A DNA stretch of 64,000 nucleotides from Desulfobacterium sp. Lineage in GTDB: Bacteria > Desulfobacterota > Desulfobacteria > Desulfobacterales > Desulfobacteraceae. Shown here piece after piece: positions 43,234 through 51,599 of this stretch. The position numbers were made by a program, and so were the translations under genes. The stretch lies in assembly GCA_016342325.1 (NCBI GenBank), contig JAEINR010000004.1, positions 82,073 to 146,072 on the forward strand, read 5' to 3'. The notes below the pieces were generated by a model. It searched no databases. It saw only the letters and a list, made by a program, of their open reading frames with translations, and had not been told where the DNA came from. How positions within the stretch are numbered: the stretch's first letter is position 1; each line of letters opens with the position of its first letter.

Positions 43234-44112
43234 ATGCGCGTAGGAAATTTATACGGGAACCGGACAGAACCCATTGTTTCGTTTGAGTTCTTTCCTCCCA
43301 GGGACGACAAAGGCGAGGCTGGATTCTATACCGTTGTTGATGAGCTTGCGACCCTGGGTCCGGATTATATGTCCATGACGTTCGGGGCCGGCGGCTCAAC
43401 CAGGGAAGGGTCCTATCAGGCGGTGAAGAAAATGATGGCAAAGGGGCTTCCCACAGTGGCCTATCTTGCCGGGTTCGGCCTTGCGCCGGCCGAGATTATC
43501 GAGGTGCTGGACCGGTACAAAGCCCTGGGGATTGAGACCATCTTCGTCATCCGGGGAGACGAACCGAGGAACGACGACTTCAAACCCCATGGGGACAGTT
43601 ATTCCTATGCTTCGGATCTCCTCGGGTTTATTAGTGATCGCTACGACTTTGACCTGGGATGCGCAGGCTATCCCGAGGGCCATGTCCAGGCCGATAGCCT
43701 TGAAAAGGATATTGAGTACCTCAAGCTGAAACAGGATAGGGGGGCCGGGTATGTGGTTGCCCAGTACTTTTACGACAATGATTATTTCTTCTCCTATGTT
43801 GATCGGTGCAGGACTTCCGGGATAACCGTTCCCATCATCCCGGGCATCATGCCGATCTATACTGTCAAGCTGACCAATATGCTGTGTAAATTATGCGGGT
43901 CGTCCCTTCCCACCGGACTTAAAGAACGGCTGGATTCCCTTGCCTCGGCAGACGCCAAGACAGTTGCGGCCCTGGGGGTCGAGGTGGCCTTTGAGCAATG
44001 CAAGGATCTTCTGGTCCGGGGGGTGGACGGTCTTCATTTTTATACCATGAATCGATCCGGCTCAGTCACACGTATTGTTCAAGGTCTTAAGAAACAGGGG
44101 TTGCTCAAGTGA
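43234..44112 (+). CDS. metF: Methylenetetrahydrofolate reductase
   Basis: A 292-residue FAD enzyme reducing methylene-THF to methyl-THF, the methyl donor for AcsE. It shows SFEFFPPRDDKGE near residue 14 with the catalytic Glu, MTFGAGGSTRE, VIRGDEPRND and PIIPGIMPIYT. AAGGGAAGGAG precedes the ATG. No metV zinc-protein or HdrABC-MvhD set is nearby, which some acetogens use with MetF, so its electron donor is unknown. It begins a new unit after the folD terminator. Confidence 0.95.
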   Translation: MRVGNLYGNRTEPIVSFEFFPPRDDKGEAGFYTVVDELATLGPDYMSMTFGAGGSTREGSYQAVKKMMAKGLPTVAYLAGFGLAPAEIIEVLDRYKALGIETIFVIRGDEPRNDDFKPHGDSYSYASDLLGFISDRYDFDLGCAGYPEGHVQADSLEKDIEYLKLKQDRGAGYVVAQYFYDNDYFFSYVDRCRTSGITVPIIPGIMPIYTVKLTNMLCKLCGSSLPTGLKERLDSLASADAKTVAALGVEVAFEQCKDLLVRGVDGLHFYTMNRSGSVTRIVQGLKKQGLLK

Positions 44113-44139
44113 AAAAAAAAGGCCTAGGAGGTGGAACAG

Positions 44140-44589
44140 ATGGCAGATAAATTGGATAAATTTCTCGATGATCTCCAGGAGAAGGTTTTTGACGAGGCAA
44201 GGGGGGTGCTTGGTGACAAGGGGTTTGATCGCTGGCAAAACCCGAGGTACCGGGGGAGGCTTCCCAATTATACTGTCCATGGCCATGCCCTGGGAGATTG
44301 CGGAGATTCCATGGATATCTACCTTAGGTTTGACAAGGACCGGGTGGCCGAGGCGTCCTACATGACGGACGGATGCGGTTCCAGTCAGGTGTGCGGTTCG
44401 TTTGCTGCGGAGATGAGCACGGGCAGGCGAGCTGAAGAGCTTGCCGACATCACAGGGGAAGTGATCCTTGAGAAACTGGGGGATGTGCCGGAAGATGATC
44501 AGCATTGTGCCTTCCTTGCCGCTGGAACCGTGCAGGAGGCGTTGCGGATTTACATGACCGGTGCTGCCGGGGATGAAGGAAAAGAGTAA
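44140..44589 (+). CDS. NifU/IscU-like iron-sulfur scaffold protein
   Basis: A 149-residue protein of the NifU N-terminal family. Cluster-ligand cysteines appear in HALGDCGDSM, TDGCGSSQVCGSF and DDQHCAFLAA, the usual order. I chose the ATG at 44140 because AGGAGG precedes it by eight bases. It lies between metF and the 72-residue gene that leads to cooC. A dedicated scaffold for CODH/ACS or corrinoid protein clusters is plausible but only from position. Confidence 0.8.
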   Translation: MADKLDKFLDDLQEKVFDEARGVLGDKGFDRWQNPRYRGRLPNYTVHGHALGDCGDSMDIYLRFDKDRVAEASYMTDGCGSSQVCGSFAAEMSTGRRAEELADITGEVILEKLGDVPEDDQHCAFLAAGTVQEALRIYMTGAAGDEGKE

Positions 44590-44620
44590 TGAGTGAAGGA
44601 AAAGAGTAATGAGTGAAGGA
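44581..44620 (+). repeat. 20-base tandem duplication at a start codon
   Basis: AAAGAGTAATGAGTGAAGGA occurs twice head to tail. It produces two TAATG stop-start junctions with a six-codon frame (MSEGKE) between them. Confidence 0.9.
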
Positions 44621-44827
44621 AAAGAGATAGTGACGGTGCAGGTAAATCTGGACATCACCGTTGAAGCCTTGAAGGCCGTTGTTGCAAATGCCAAGGCCGT
44701 TGCAGGTACGGACGCTGGGGGTGTGTATCGGGTCGACACCGCAGACAAGCTGGGGGAGATCATTTCCCGGTTTCTGGAGGGTCACGATTTTGAAGGTTTT
44801 GCAAAGGATTTGGAAAACTACAACTGA
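44609..44827 (+). CDS. 72-residue small protein before cooC
   Basis: A small acidic protein (MSEGKEIVTVQVNLDITVE) that I do not recognise. It begins with a strand followed by helices (ALKAVVANAKAVAG, TADKLGEIISRFLEG). It has no cysteine and no membrane segment. GAAGGA lies eight bases before the ATG. It sits between the NifU-like gene and cooC, with 21 bases to cooC. Similar small genes occur beside CooC in sulfate reducers as far as I recall, but I cannot name a family. Confidence 0.7.
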   Translation: MSEGKEIVTVQVNLDITVEALKAVVANAKAVAGTDAGGVYRVDTADKLGEIISRFLEGHDFEGFAKDLENYN

Positions 44828-44848
44828 TAGCAAACAAATGGAGATGTT

Positions 44849-45613
44849 ATGAGTAAGATAATTGCACTGGCTGGCAAGGGTGGTGTTGGCAAAACAACTG
44901 TGGCTGCTCTTATTGTTCGTCATTTGGCAGAGACCGGACAGTCTCCGGTTCTTGCGGTGGATGCCGATCCCAACAGCAACCTGGGAGAGACCCTTGATAT
45001 CGATGTTGAAAAAACCGTAGGAGACGTTAGGGAAGGATTTATGAAGGATCCCCAGGGGGTGCCCTCGGGCATGGACAAGATCGTCTACCTGGAGATGCTC
45101 ATGAACCAGGTCCTTATCGAGCGGGAGGCCTTTGACCTTCTGGTGATGGGCCGTCAGGAGGGTCAGGGATGTTATTGCATGGTCAACAATATTCTCAACC
45201 GTTTCACCGAGGAGCTGGAGAAAAACTACAAATATCTGATGGTGGACAACGAGGCCGGCATGGAACACCTGAGTCGCCGCACCACCGGTAAGGTGGATAT
45301 GCTGCTGTTGGTCACCGATTATGCCCTGCGGGGATTGAGGGCCGTGGAACGGATTCACGCGATGCTCCCAGAATTAAAGCTGAGCGTGGGGAAGGTGGGG
45401 CTTATCGTGAACCGTGCACCCAAGGAGCTTGGAAAGGCGTTCCTTGACGAGTGTGAAAAAATAGGAGTGCCTATTATCTGTACAATCCCGGATGACGGGG
45501 CGCTTCTTGAGTTTGACATGGAGCGGCGCTCTCTCATGGAGTTGCCCGGGGATTCCGCCGCAGTCCTGGCCGTGGATGGATTGATGAAAAAGGTTATCGA
45601 ATCCATTCATTAG
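44849..45613 (+). CDS. cooC: CODH nickel-insertion ATPase CooC/AcsF (copy 2)
   Basis: A 254-residue MinD-type ATPase. Walker A is AGKGGVGKTT at residues 7-16, then AVDADPNSNLGETL. The CxC metal site is GQGCYCMVNN near residue 112. It closes the metF - NifU-like - small protein - cooC unit. It resembles classical CooC more closely than copy 1 at 29.5 kb by its DNEAGMEHLSRR segment. Confidence 0.92.
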   Translation: MSKIIALAGKGGVGKTTVAALIVRHLAETGQSPVLAVDADPNSNLGETLDIDVEKTVGDVREGFMKDPQGVPSGMDKIVYLEMLMNQVLIEREAFDLLVMGRQEGQGCYCMVNNILNRFTEELEKNYKYLMVDNEAGMEHLSRRTTGKVDMLLLVTDYALRGLRAVERIHAMLPELKLSVGKVGLIVNRAPKELGKAFLDECEKIGVPIICTIPDDGALLEFDMERRSLMELPGDSAAVLAVDGLMKKVIESIH

Positions 45614-45703
45614 GCGTCGGGCCGTATTTCCTTGGCCGGGCTTGATCTCAATCCGCTGTTTGTTCATAATGGGGAATGTCGGTGGTTCATTTGATCATTA
45701 AAA

Positions 45704-46309
45704 ATGAAGTCCGGGAGGTTTGATATTTCAACGATTTATCCCGTGATCTTGAGGGTGCCCCCCTTGGGTACCCTTTGCAAGGGGCGTCCAAGGGTGAAAG
45801 CCCTGGGCGATTATGCCCGGCAGAGCCTCCGGATTTCAGGCGAGAGATCCGGGTTTTATCCCGGGATGCTTCTAAAAGGTACTGCTGGAGAGCCCTTGCC
45901 ATGTGGGGGCGTCCACTGGTCCATCTCCCATAAGCCTGAGTGTGTTGCAGGTGTGGTCTCCCATGTGCCTGGTGGGATCGACATTGAGCGGGTAAAGCCG
46001 GTTTCCGATAATCTGTTTAATAAAATATTAGCTCCGGAAGAGGCTGCCTGCTTTGGAGAAAGCGATCGGGTTGAAGCCTTTTTCAAAACCTTTACGGCCA
46101 AGGAGGCGGTGCTCAAAACCCATGGGGTCGGACTTGCCGGCCTGTCAAGGGTGCGGGTGGTTGCTGCGCCAACCCCACTGGTCACCCGCCTTGACTATCA
46201 AGGGGATGTTTGCACGGTGGCGCATTTTTGGGTGGACGGGCATATCGCTTCGGTGGTAAGGGAAGGGGTTGATGTTGTATGGGAATGTGTCCATGTGTCG
46301 CCAAGTTAA
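45704..46309 (+). CDS. 4'-phosphopantetheinyl transferase (Sfp type)
   Basis: A 201-residue enzyme that transfers phosphopantetheine from CoA to carrier proteins. The family motifs are WSISHKPE, GGIDIERVKP (metal-binding Asp and Glu) and FKTFTAKEAVLKTHG. No carrier protein or synthase gene is in the window, so it may serve fatty acid synthesis. The first 60 residues are poorly conserved. The start at 45704 lacks a strong ribosome site and could be further in. Confidence 0.82.
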   Translation: MKSGRFDISTIYPVILRVPPLGTLCKGRPRVKALGDYARQSLRISGERSGFYPGMLLKGTAGEPLPCGGVHWSISHKPECVAGVVSHVPGGIDIERVKPVSDNLFNKILAPEEAACFGESDRVEAFFKTFTAKEAVLKTHGVGLAGLSRVRVVAAPTPLVTRLDYQGDVCTVAHFWVDGHIASVVREGVDVVWECVHVSPS

Positions 46310-46388
46310 CCATGGAATCACGGCCCGGGTGAGCCATGGAACCGGCTGCTCCTGGCGCTGCTAAGTTTAACCAGGAAGGAGGTAACAG

Positions 46389-46697
46389 ATGCCTGAAGGA
46401 AAGGGTTTTACCATGAAAAATGGAGAAGGGGCATCCAGTCCCGGCCAGGGGATGCCCCCCGTGGATTTTTCCACCTTTATTCTCTCTCTTTATTCATCTG
46501 CCCTTGTTCAGCTCGGTGAGATGGAGGATCCCGCCACCGGGGCCAAGGGCAAGAATATGGATCTTGCCAAGCAGACCATTGATATGATCATCATGCTGGA
46601 GAAGAAGACCCGGGGAAACCTTGACAACGATGAAGTCAACCTCATGACGAGTCTTCTGCATGAGGTTAAGCTGGCTTTTGTCCGGGCAAAAGGGTGA
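46389..46697 (+). CDS. DUF1844 protein
   Basis: A 102-residue protein of unknown function common in Desulfobacterota. The core helices are VDFSTFILSLYSSALVQLGE and KQTIDMIIMLEKKTRGNL, with the C-terminal LLHEVKLAFV. A strong AGGAAGGAGG site precedes the ATG. It overlaps the start of ispE (TGATG), and DUF1844 genes are often found ahead of ispE in this group. Confidence 0.85.
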   Translation: MPEGKGFTMKNGEGASSPGQGMPPVDFSTFILSLYSSALVQLGEMEDPATGAKGKNMDLAKQTIDMIIMLEKKTRGNLDNDEVNLMTSLLHEVKLAFVRAKG

Positions 46698-47590
46698 TGG
46701 AACAGGCTCTGTCCCCGGCAAAGATCAACCTGTTTCTCCATGTCACCGGCAAAAGAAGCGATGGGTATCACGAGCTCCACTCCCTGATGACCTGCCTTGA
46801 TTTCGGTGACAGGCTCGAATTTGATTTCACAGGCTCCGGTGTGTCTGTTCGCTGTGACCACCCGGAGGTGCCCGATGATGACGCCAACCTGGTGCATCGG
46901 GCAGTTACCCTTTTTTTTGACGAGCTCTCAAAGGGTGGTGGGAAGACAAAGCCTGGGGTGCACGTCGTTATTGACAAGAAGATTCCGGTGGGGGCGGGGC
47001 TGGGGGGTGGAAGTTCCAATGCCGCAACCACCCTGTTGGTGCTGAATCGGCGGTTTGATTCTCCGTTTTCCTTAGATGGGCTCATGGCAATGGGGCTCAG
47101 GCTGGGTGCGGATGTTCCGTTTTTCATCCATGGGGGGCCTGCCTTTGCCCGGGGAGTGGGGGAAAAGCTCTCCCCTTGTGGTGCTCTGCTGCCTTACCAT
47201 GTTGTTGTTTTCTTTCCTGGATTCAACGTTTCAACCCCCCTGGTTTATAAAAATGTAGATTTTGCATTGACAAAACAACAAAAATCTAATAATAATGCCC
47301 TGTTAAATAAGCATGAGATGGGCGAAATGCTCGATATCAGGGGGCTTCTGCATAATGACTTGGAAGAGGCGGCTTGCAGGGTTTATCCTGATATTCACTC
47401 TGTAAGAGAGGAGATGGCCGGTTTTTTTCCGGAAGGGTTGTTGATGTCCGGAAGCGGTTCATCTTTTTTTGCTCTTTTTTCCGACGGTTCAAGGGCTGAA
47501 CAAGTCTATGATATCCTGACTGAAAAAAACATGGCAACTGATAAGCAAGTGTTTCTAACCTCATTTGCAGTGGCTGGAAACGGTCTGTAA
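46697..47590 (+). CDS. ispE: 4-diphosphocytidyl-2-C-methyl-D-erythritol kinase
   Basis: A 297-residue GHMP kinase of the non-mevalonate isoprenoid pathway. It shows SPAKINLFLHV near the start, the ATP loop PVGAGLGGGSSNAA near residue 95, GADVPFFIHGG and MSGSGSSFFALF. The ATG at 46697 overlaps the DUF1844 stop by one base. A GTG three bases upstream is an alternative. tRNA-Gln and prs follow. Confidence 0.94.
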   Translation: MEQALSPAKINLFLHVTGKRSDGYHELHSLMTCLDFGDRLEFDFTGSGVSVRCDHPEVPDDDANLVHRAVTLFFDELSKGGGKTKPGVHVVIDKKIPVGAGLGGGSSNAATTLLVLNRRFDSPFSLDGLMAMGLRLGADVPFFIHGGPAFARGVGEKLSPCGALLPYHVVVFFPGFNVSTPLVYKNVDFALTKQQKSNNNALLNKHEMGEMLDIRGLLHNDLEEAACRVYPDIHSVREEMAGFFPEGLLMSGSGSSFFALFSDGSRAEQVYDILTEKNMATDKQVFLTSFAVAGNGL

Positions 47591-47610
47591 TAAGTTAGAT
47601 TTAAATTTTT

Positions 47611-47685
47611 TGGGGCGTCGTCAAGCGGTAAGACACAGGATTTTGATTCCTGCATTCGGAGGTTCGAATCCTCCCGCCCCAGCCA
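47611..47685 (+). tRNA. tRNA-Gln (anticodon TTG)
   Basis: The 75-base sequence folds as a cloverleaf. The acceptor stem is TGGGGCG/CGCCCCA with discriminator G and encoded CCA. The anticodon loop TTTTGAT holds TTG at 47643-47645, and the T arm has GGTTCGAATCC. It lies between ispE and prs. Confidence 0.97.
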
Positions 47686-47716
47686 GCAATAATTAAAACT
47701 ACAAAAGAGAATTTAT

Positions 47717-48655
47717 ATGAACGGAATATCGGTTTTTTCAGGAAATTCTAATCCTGTACTTGCACAAAAGGTTTCCGAGTATCTTGCAAGGCCTCTGGGG
47801 AAAACCAAGCTGAATCGGTTCAGCGATGGTGAGATACAGGTGGAAATCCATGAGAACGTGAGGCGGAAGGAGGTTTTTGTCATCCAGTCCACCTGCGCTC
47901 CGGTGAATGATAACCTTGTCGAGCTTCTGCTGATGATCGATGCGTTAAAGCGCTCATCTGCCGCGCCTATAACAGCGGTGATCCCCTACTTTGGTTATGC
48001 CCGCCAGGACAAGAAGGTTGCACCAAGGGTTCCCATCAGTGCTAAGCTGATAGCCGATCTTCTGACCCATACCGGTGTCCACCGGATCATCACCTTAGAT
48101 CTCCATGCCGGTCAGATCCAGGGGTTTTTCAATATTCCCGTGGATAACCTTTATGCAGCTCCGGTCATTCTCGAGCATATCAGGGATAACTTTGACGGGG
48201 AGCTTGTGGTTGTGTCTCCCGATGCCGGCGGCGTCGAGCGGGCCAGGGCGTTTGCAAAACGCCTCCACGCCGGGCTCGCCATCGTTGATAAGCGCAGGAG
48301 TGCACCAAACCAGGCAAAGGCCATGGCCATCATTGGAGATGTCGAGGGAAAGACCGCCATCATCCTGGATGACATGGTGGACACCGCAGGTACGCTTACT
48401 GAGGCAGCCGGTGTCATTGAGTCCAAGGGGGCCAAAGAGGTCCATGCCTGTTGCACTCACCCCGTCCTTTCCGGGCCGGCCGTGGGCAGGATTCAGGAAT
48501 CATCATTAAAATCTCTTTTGGTAACAGATACGGTACCCCTGTCCCAGGAGGCCGAGCAGTGCGAAAAAATAGTAACAGTTTCAGTCGCAAGGCTCGTGAG
48601 TGAGGCGATCATACGCAGTTACAGGGGCGATTCTGTAAATTCCCTTTTTGTATAG
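47717..48655 (+). CDS. prs: Ribose-phosphate pyrophosphokinase
   Basis: A 312-residue enzyme making PRPP from ribose 5-phosphate and ATP. Signatures are [33 protein letters not shown] and the PRPP loop [12 protein letters not shown] near residue 218. The length is normal. GAGAATTT precedes the ATG just after tRNA-Gln. Confidence 0.96.
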   Translation: MNGISVFSGNSNPVLAQKVSEYLARPLGKTKLNRFSDGEIQVEIHENVRRKEVFVIQSTCAPVNDNLVELLLMIDALKRSSAAPITAVIPYFGYARQDKKVAPRVPISAKLIADLLTHTGVHRIITLDLHAGQIQGFFNIPVDNLYAAPVILEHIRDNFDGELVVVSPDAGGVERARAFAKRLHAGLAIVDKRRSAPNQAKAMAIIGDVEGKTAIILDDMVDTAGTLTEAAGVIESKGAKEVHACCTHPVLSGPAVGRIQESSLKSLLVTDTVPLSQEAEQCEKIVTVSVARLVSEAIIRSYRGDSVNSLFV

Positions 48656-48705
48656 ACAACACAGTTATCAGACTGCATCACGATGCAGCTACGGAGGATA
48701 GAAAT

Positions 48706-49332
48706 TTGGAACTATTAGATTTAAAAGCTGAAATCAGAACGACTAGGGGCAAGGGCGCCGCACGTCATCTTAGAAATAACGACGCCGTCCCGGCTGTCCT
48801 TTACGGAGCAAAGACCGAGCCTGTACCCATTTCGGTTCCCACTCCCGACCTTATCACCATGATAAGAATAAACGGGTCTTCCGGGCTCTTTATTAGTCTT
48901 GCCATCGCTGGTGATACAAAGCCCGTCAGGACCGTCATGCTCAAGGAGGTTCAGACGGACATCTATGGCCTCAATTATCTTCATGTGGATTTCCAGGAAG
49001 TTGACCTGGACGAGAAGATCACCATCACCGTCCCCGTGGAAGCCACAGGTGAGTCTATTGGTGTTAAGGCTGGAGGCCTTCTCCAGGTGATCCGCCGCGA
49101 ACTGGATATCGTCTGCCGCCCCGGTGACATGCCCGAGACCATTGTGATCGATACCACGGATCTTGATGTGGGGGATTCCGTCCATGTTGCGGAGATCAAC
49201 CTGGGTGCGGACATTGAGATCCCCCATGAGGTTGACTTCACCGTCCTCACCATCGTACCTCCTGGAGGCGGTGTTGAAGGGGATGAAGAGGGCCTTGAGG
49301 AAGACGAAACCCCAGAAGAGGCATCAGAATAG
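48706..49332 (+). CDS. rplY: 50S ribosomal protein L25/general stress protein Ctc
   Basis: A 208-residue long-form L25 (Ctc) that binds 5S rRNA. The N-terminal domain (LKAEIRTTRGKGAARHLRNN) and C-terminal TL5-like domain (VPVEATGESIGVKAGGLLQ) are clear, ending in an acidic tail. The start is TTG with GGAGG eight bases upstream. A CTGCATC/GATGCAG palindrome lies just ahead in the leader (48672-48687). Confidence 0.94.
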   Translation: MELLDLKAEIRTTRGKGAARHLRNNDAVPAVLYGAKTEPVPISVPTPDLITMIRINGSSGLFISLAIAGDTKPVRTVMLKEVQTDIYGLNYLHVDFQEVDLDEKITITVPVEATGESIGVKAGGLLQVIRRELDIVCRPGDMPETIVIDTTDLDVGDSVHVAEINLGADIEIPHEVDFTVLTIVPPGGGVEGDEEGLEEDETPEEASE

Positions 49333-49344
49333 TAGGCTTTCTTT

Positions 49345-49926
49345 ATGGCTGACAGCCGAATTTATATGGTGGCGGGTCTGGGCAATCCAGGTAATAAGTA
49401 TGCCCAGACCCGCCACAACATTGGTTTTACCGTTGTTGATTCCCTTCTCAAACACAATTGTTTCCCTCCTGAAAAATCCCGCTTCGATGCTGACTACTCC
49501 AAGGGTGTGATCGATGGGCTTAATGTTGTCCTAATGAAACCCCAAGCCTATATGAATAGAAGTGGTCCTCCCGTTCAAAAACTTGCTTCTTATTTTAAAA
49601 TTCACGTATCTGATATTATCGTTGTTCATGACGACCTTGACCTTGATTTCGGCAGGCTGCGCATTGCCGGCAACCGAGGGCACGGCGGTCATAACGGTAT
49701 TCGTTCCATTATCGAGGTTCTGGGTACAAAAGCGTTCGTCCGGATCAGGGTCGGTGTAGGTCGTCCCCAGGGGCAGCACGATGTTACCGGACATGTCCTG
49801 GGCCGCTTTTCTTCGGAAGAGGCCGGGATGCTCGACACTGTTGTATCTCGTTCTGCCGAAGCCTGTGTCGCTGTGATGGACCAGGGGGCGACCGCTGCTA
49901 TGAATGCGTATAACACCCGGGGTTGA
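49345..49926 (+). CDS. pth: Peptidyl-tRNA hydrolase
   Basis: A 193-residue enzyme that releases peptides from drop-off peptidyl-tRNA. The motif VAGLGNPGNKYAQTRHNIGF carries the catalytic His, and MKPQAYMNRSG, DDLDLDFGRLRI and GHGGHNGIRSI complete the family pattern. It begins twelve bases after rplY, the common pairing. Confidence 0.96.
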   Translation: MADSRIYMVAGLGNPGNKYAQTRHNIGFTVVDSLLKHNCFPPEKSRFDADYSKGVIDGLNVVLMKPQAYMNRSGPPVQKLASYFKIHVSDIIVVHDDLDLDFGRLRIAGNRGHGGHNGIRSIIEVLGTKAFVRIRVGVGRPQGQHDVTGHVLGRFSSEEAGMLDTVVSRSAEACVAVMDQGATAAMNAYNTRG

Positions 49927-49932
49927 AAGAAC

Positions 49933-49957
49933 AAACTGTTTTTTTTAAACGGTTTTT
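49933..49957 (+). terminator. Terminator of the prs-rplY-pth unit
   Basis: AAACTGTTT pairs with AAACGGTTT (one G-T pair) around five T, with further T after the stem, six bases past the pth stop. Confidence 0.7.
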
Positions 49958-50047
49958 CGATTGATTAAGGTGTGAGTATATGCTATATTGTTTAACTATG
50001 GCCATATTGTTTTCTAAAACAATCTAACAAAGAGAGTGGTGGTTTAT

Positions 50048-50575
50048 ATGGGGGAAGAAGCTAAGCAGGAAGATGTAGCCAAACCTTTGAAGAAAGAATT
50101 TCTGAAGGGCGATCTGGCTGTTTATCCGGCCCATGGCGTGGGATGTATTGAGTCCATTGAGACCAAAGAGATAAATGGCGAAAACATGAACTTTTACATG
50201 ATGAAGATCGTTGACAACGGAATGGTCATCATGATTCCGACTGCCAACGTTGAATCTGTGGGGTTGAGGGAAATCATCCAGACGGAAGATATCCCCCAGG
50301 TGTATAAGATCATGCAGAAGAGGGGACTGGATCACGACAAGCAGACTTGGAACCGCAGGTATCGCGAATACATGGACAAGATCAAGACGGGGTCCATTTT
50401 CGACGTTGCCGAGGTGTTTCGGGATCTGTTTCAGCTCAAGCTTGAAAAGGATCTCTCCTTTGGTGAGAGAAAGTTACTTGATACCGCCCAGAACCTGTTG
50501 ATCCAGGAGCTTTCAACGGCAAAGAACATGGATGAAGCGTCCATGATGACCGAAATAGAAGAACTATTTACCTAG
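50048..50575 (+). CDS. CarD-family transcriptional regulator
   Basis: A 175-residue protein binding RNA polymerase beta through its N-terminal Tudor-like domain (KGDLAVYPAHGVGCIESIET). The C-terminal helical domain (RRYREYMDKIKTGSIFDVAEV, LSFGERKLLDTA) binds promoter DNA in the CarD/CdnL family. I prefer the ATG at 50048; a GTG at 50036 is in frame. It stands as a single gene between terminators. Confidence 0.9.
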   Translation: MGEEAKQEDVAKPLKKEFLKGDLAVYPAHGVGCIESIETKEINGENMNFYMMKIVDNGMVIMIPTANVESVGLREIIQTEDIPQVYKIMQKRGLDHDKQTWNRRYREYMDKIKTGSIFDVAEVFRDLFQLKLEKDLSFGERKLLDTAQNLLIQELSTAKNMDEASMMTEIEELFT

Positions 50576-50614
50576 AAAATCAATAACCACACAAAAAAGG
50601 CCACAGTTTTTATG

Positions 50615-50649
50615 ACCGGTAGGCGATCAAACGTCTATCGGTTTTTTTT
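50615..50649 (+). terminator. Terminator after carD, touching the rluD start
   Basis: ACCGGTAGGCG pairs with CGTCTATCGGT (two G-T pairs) around ATCAAA, followed by eight T. It ends three bases before the rluD ATG. Confidence 0.85.
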
Positions 50650-50652
50650 ATT

Positions 50653-51579
50653 ATGAAAATCGAAATCGAAATTTCAGACGAGGTGATGGGGGAACGACTG
50701 GATCAGGTTGCTGCTGCAGTATCGGGCGCCACCAGAGGCCGGGTTGTTGCGGCCATTAAGAAAGGCCTGATCCTGGTCTCCGGCCAGCCAAAGAAGCCGG
50801 GCTATCGGCTGAAGCCCGGGGAGGTCGTCTCCGGCAGGATTGAACCAACGGTCGAGTCTGCACCTTGCGCCGAATCTTTGCCCCTTGATATCCTTTTTGA
50901 GGATGACCATATCATTGTGGTGAACAAACCTGCCGGAATGGTGGTTCACCCGGCGCCGGGGAATCCTTCCAAAACCCTTGTCAATGCTTTGTTGTACCAT
51001 TGCCCTCACCTGGAGCATCCCGGTGAAAAGGTGCCTGAAAGGGCGGGTATCGTCCATCGCCTGGATAAGGATACCAGCGGGGTGCTGGTCGCTGCAAAGA
51101 GCCGGCATGCCTTTGATTTCCTTCAAAAAGAGTTCAAGCAGCGGCGGGTTGTCAAACAGTATCTTGGTCTGGCCATTGGAAATCTAAAGGAGAGTTCCGG
51201 GCGGATTACCCTGCCCATCGGCCGCCATCCTACAAAGCGTAAAATCATGACCGTCAACACGGAAAGGGCCAGGCCTGCGGAAACACTTTGGCGGGTCCTT
51301 GGGCGGGTGGACGGCTATACCCTGGTGGATGTGGCGCTTAAAACCGGAAGGACCCACCAGATCCGGGTTCATTTTCGTGCCCTGGGGTTTCCCCTGGCAG
51401 GGGACACGGTGTACGGATTTCGCCGGAAAAAGTCAATTGCTGTGCCACGGCAAATGCTCCATGCCAGAACCCTGGGATTCAGGCATCCCTGGTCCGGACA
51501 ACGGGTGGAATTTACCGCTCCCCTTCCCATGGATATGGCAGGGGTGCTTGAGAGGCTTGACATTCTCAAGCCCCTCTGA
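50653..51579 (+). CDS. rluD: Ribosomal large-subunit pseudouridine synthase (RluD-like)
   Basis: A 308-residue RluA-family enzyme. An S4 domain comes first (GERLDQVAAAV, then IKKGLILVSGQ). The catalytic Asp lies in GIVHRLDKDTSGVLVAAKS near residue 140, and the C-terminal VALKTGRTHQIRVH is typical. The ATG at 50653 has no ribosome site because a terminator fills the leader; an alternative ATG at 50686 would cut the first 11 residues. Confidence 0.9.
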   Translation: MKIEIEISDEVMGERLDQVAAAVSGATRGRVVAAIKKGLILVSGQPKKPGYRLKPGEVVSGRIEPTVESAPCAESLPLDILFEDDHIIVVNKPAGMVVHPAPGNPSKTLVNALLYHCPHLEHPGEKVPERAGIVHRLDKDTSGVLVAAKSRHAFDFLQKEFKQRRVVKQYLGLAIGNLKESSGRITLPIGRHPTKRKIMTVNTERARPAETLWRVLGRVDGYTLVDVALKTGRTHQIRVHFRALGFPLAGDTVYGFRRKKSIAVPRQMLHARTLGFRHPWSGQRVEFTAPLPMDMAGVLERLDILKPL

Positions 51580-51599
51580 TTGCCGGACAGGCTCTATTG

